64,000 nucleotides of DNA from Sporosalibacterium faouarense (GTDB lineage: Bacteria; Bacillota; Clostridia; Tissierellales; VENL01), in NCBI RefSeq assembly GCF_016765695.1, contig NZ_JAETGO010000017.1, positions 1 through 64,000 of the forward strand. Reading direction: 5' to 3'. Positions 63,355 to 64,000 of the stretch are shown piece by piece. Both the position numbers and the translations under genes were made by a program. How positions within the stretch are numbered: position 1 is the first letter of the stretch; each line of letters begins with the position of its first letter. Below the pieces are notes generated by a model. The model was not told the DNA's origin and ran no database searches. It saw nothing but the letters and a program-made list of their open reading frames with translations.

Positions 63355-63395
63355 TAGAGATAATGAATTATTAAAAGGTTAATAAGATGTAAACA

Positions 63396-63434
63396 GGGTG
63401 TAATTAACACATTATTAATATACTAATTACACCC
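63396..63434. repeat. Inverted GGTGTAATTA repeat pair before the 63457 gene
   Basis: GGGTGTAATTAA (63396-63407) faces TAATTACACCC (63424-63434) in the leader of the next gene, giving a dyad that could fold or bind a repressor. Confidence 0.75.
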
Positions 63435-63456
63435 GCAAAAGAAAAGGAGGACAAAT

Positions 63457-63768
63457 ATGTTAGAAAAAAAAGATGGAAATAGGGTGAAGTTAAAATTTAA
63501 TAGTTTTGAGGATACAAAGAATGAACTAAATGAAAGTATGACTTATAAATCAAATGAAAGTATGAATGAGCAATCTAGAGAAGAAGAACCGATTAATAAA
63601 GAAAGTATTGGAAGGCCTTATAAAAATGAAAAAGATAAAAGGGACAAGAGAGTATATTCATATTTAACTGAAGATGAAAAAGAAAAGTATTATAGATATT
63701 GTGCTTCTATTAGAAAGGATGCTTCAGATGATTTAAGAGAATATATATTAGGGTGTATTAACCAGTAG
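63457..63768 (+). CDS. Small protein with RHH-like C-terminus, 103 residues
   Basis: The N-terminal 60 residues are polar, repetitive (NESM repeated) and probably disordered. The C-terminal 45 residues (RVYSYLTEDEKEKYYRYCAS and onward, then a helix with DDLREYIL) have the strand-helix-helix pattern of ribbon-helix-helix proteins such as MobC- or ParG-type accessory factors. Repeats of GGTGTAATTA flank the gene on both sides, so it may bind these. The start has AAAGGAGGAC. Confidence 0.5.
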   Translation: MLEKKDGNRVKLKFNSFEDTKNELNESMTYKSNESMNEQSREEEPINKESIGRPYKNEKDKRDKRVYSYLTEDEKEKYYRYCASIRKDASDDLREYILGCINQ

Positions 63769-63770
63769 GT

Positions 63771-63872
63771 ATTAATTACACCCAAACAAGATATTAATTA
63801 TACCTTATTAAGGTGTAATTAATGATTAATAGATGTTATTTACACCCAACTAAGGTGCTAAAAGGGTGCAAT
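63771..63872. repeat. Cluster of GGTGTAATTA-type repeats after the 63457 gene
   Basis: Six related elements occur within 100 bp: ATTAATTACACCC (63771-63783), TTAATTATACC near 63794-63804, AGGTGTAATTAAT (63811-63823), TTATTTACACCC (63836-63847), AAGGTGCTAA (63852-63861) and AGGGTGCAAT (63863-63872), in both orientations. They are candidate operator, oriT-accessory or origin iterons. Confidence 0.72.
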
Positions 63873-63892
63873 ATAATAAAGGATGTGATTAA

Positions 63893-64000
63893 ATGGAAAC
63901 TAAATTAATCATAGCTTTAATAATAATTTTAATAGCAGTTATATTTGTTAAAGCTGTAAGCAAAGTCCCAAAGATAGTTTTTATGACTATCCGAGGGATT
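63893..64000 (+). CDS. Small membrane protein, partial (cut by window edge)
   Basis: The first 36 codons are seen. One hydrophobic N-terminal helix (about 4-20) is followed by a basic segment. The start ATG lies 12 bases after GGATGTGATT, which contains the ribosome site. The C-terminus is beyond the window; it may be part of the transfer operon (for example a coupling-protein partner), but nothing more can be said. Confidence 0.5.
   Translation, partial: METKLIIALIIILIAVIFVKAVSKVPKIVFMTIRGI

Overview
The DNA is AT-rich and low in GC, uses strong AGGAGG-type ribosome binding sites, and carries a gerA-type spore germination operon, a ydaO (c-di-AMP) riboswitch and a Spo0E-like gene. This points to a spore-forming, motile Clostridia/Tissierellia-like Firmicute. 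No species can be named from the sequence alone. Start codons are often TTG.

Bases 1-21700 look like ordinary chromosome. They hold the 3' part of a tRNA-Thr, a DnaI-like helicase loader with a DnaD-like protein, an orphan protein resembling an M1-peptidase N-domain, an M23/LysM/G5 cell-wall hydrolase, an HDOD protein, and two near-identical tandem HD-GYP proteins. Between the HD-GYP genes lie a broken subtilase, a chemoreceptor and the gerAA-AB-AC operon. The last chromosomal block is a potassium-uptake operon: c-di-AMP riboswitch, sensor kinase, two response regulators, two KTN/TrkA-type subunits, a TrkH/KtrB channel and a 46-residue basic protein.

From about 21.7 kb to the right edge the window is a large integrative and conjugative-type mobile element, whose right end is not reached. 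A large serine recombinase sits at the left. Next come two accessory genes (a HEPN-like protein and a GIY-YIG nuclease fused to a pseudo-receiver), a NERD protein, and an ImmA/ImmR-type switch facing a divergent Cro-like gene. A plasmid-like maintenance block follows: an actin-like ParM, a ribbon-helix-helix ParR, two 27-bp centromere-like repeats, and a replication initiator with an iteron array inside its coding sequence. Then come a Spo0E-like phosphatase and a tandem-HTH regulator.

The most unusual part is 34.3-63.4 kb, a long rightward block in which a Tad/type IVc-pilus-like machine is combined with a conjugation-type type IV secretion set. The Tad-like genes are three CpaE/TadZ-like ATPases, CpaB/RcpC, TadA/CpaF, a TadB-TadC-like fusion, a Flp-like pilin and minor pilin-like proteins. 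The secretion genes are two VirB2-like subunits, a C39 peptidase in the place of the usual wall hydrolase, a VirB8-like candidate, VirB6/TrbL-like, VirB3/PrgI-like and VirB4. Between them is a surface module with its own promoter: an SLH protein, an 1802-residue secreted protein and a diguanylate cyclase. My inference is that the element builds a Tad-type pilus or adhesin for mating contact or for moving its own DNA, with c-di-GMP signalling and a Spo0E phosphatase acting on host lifestyle. The coupling protein and relaxase are not seen and would be expected beyond 64 kb.
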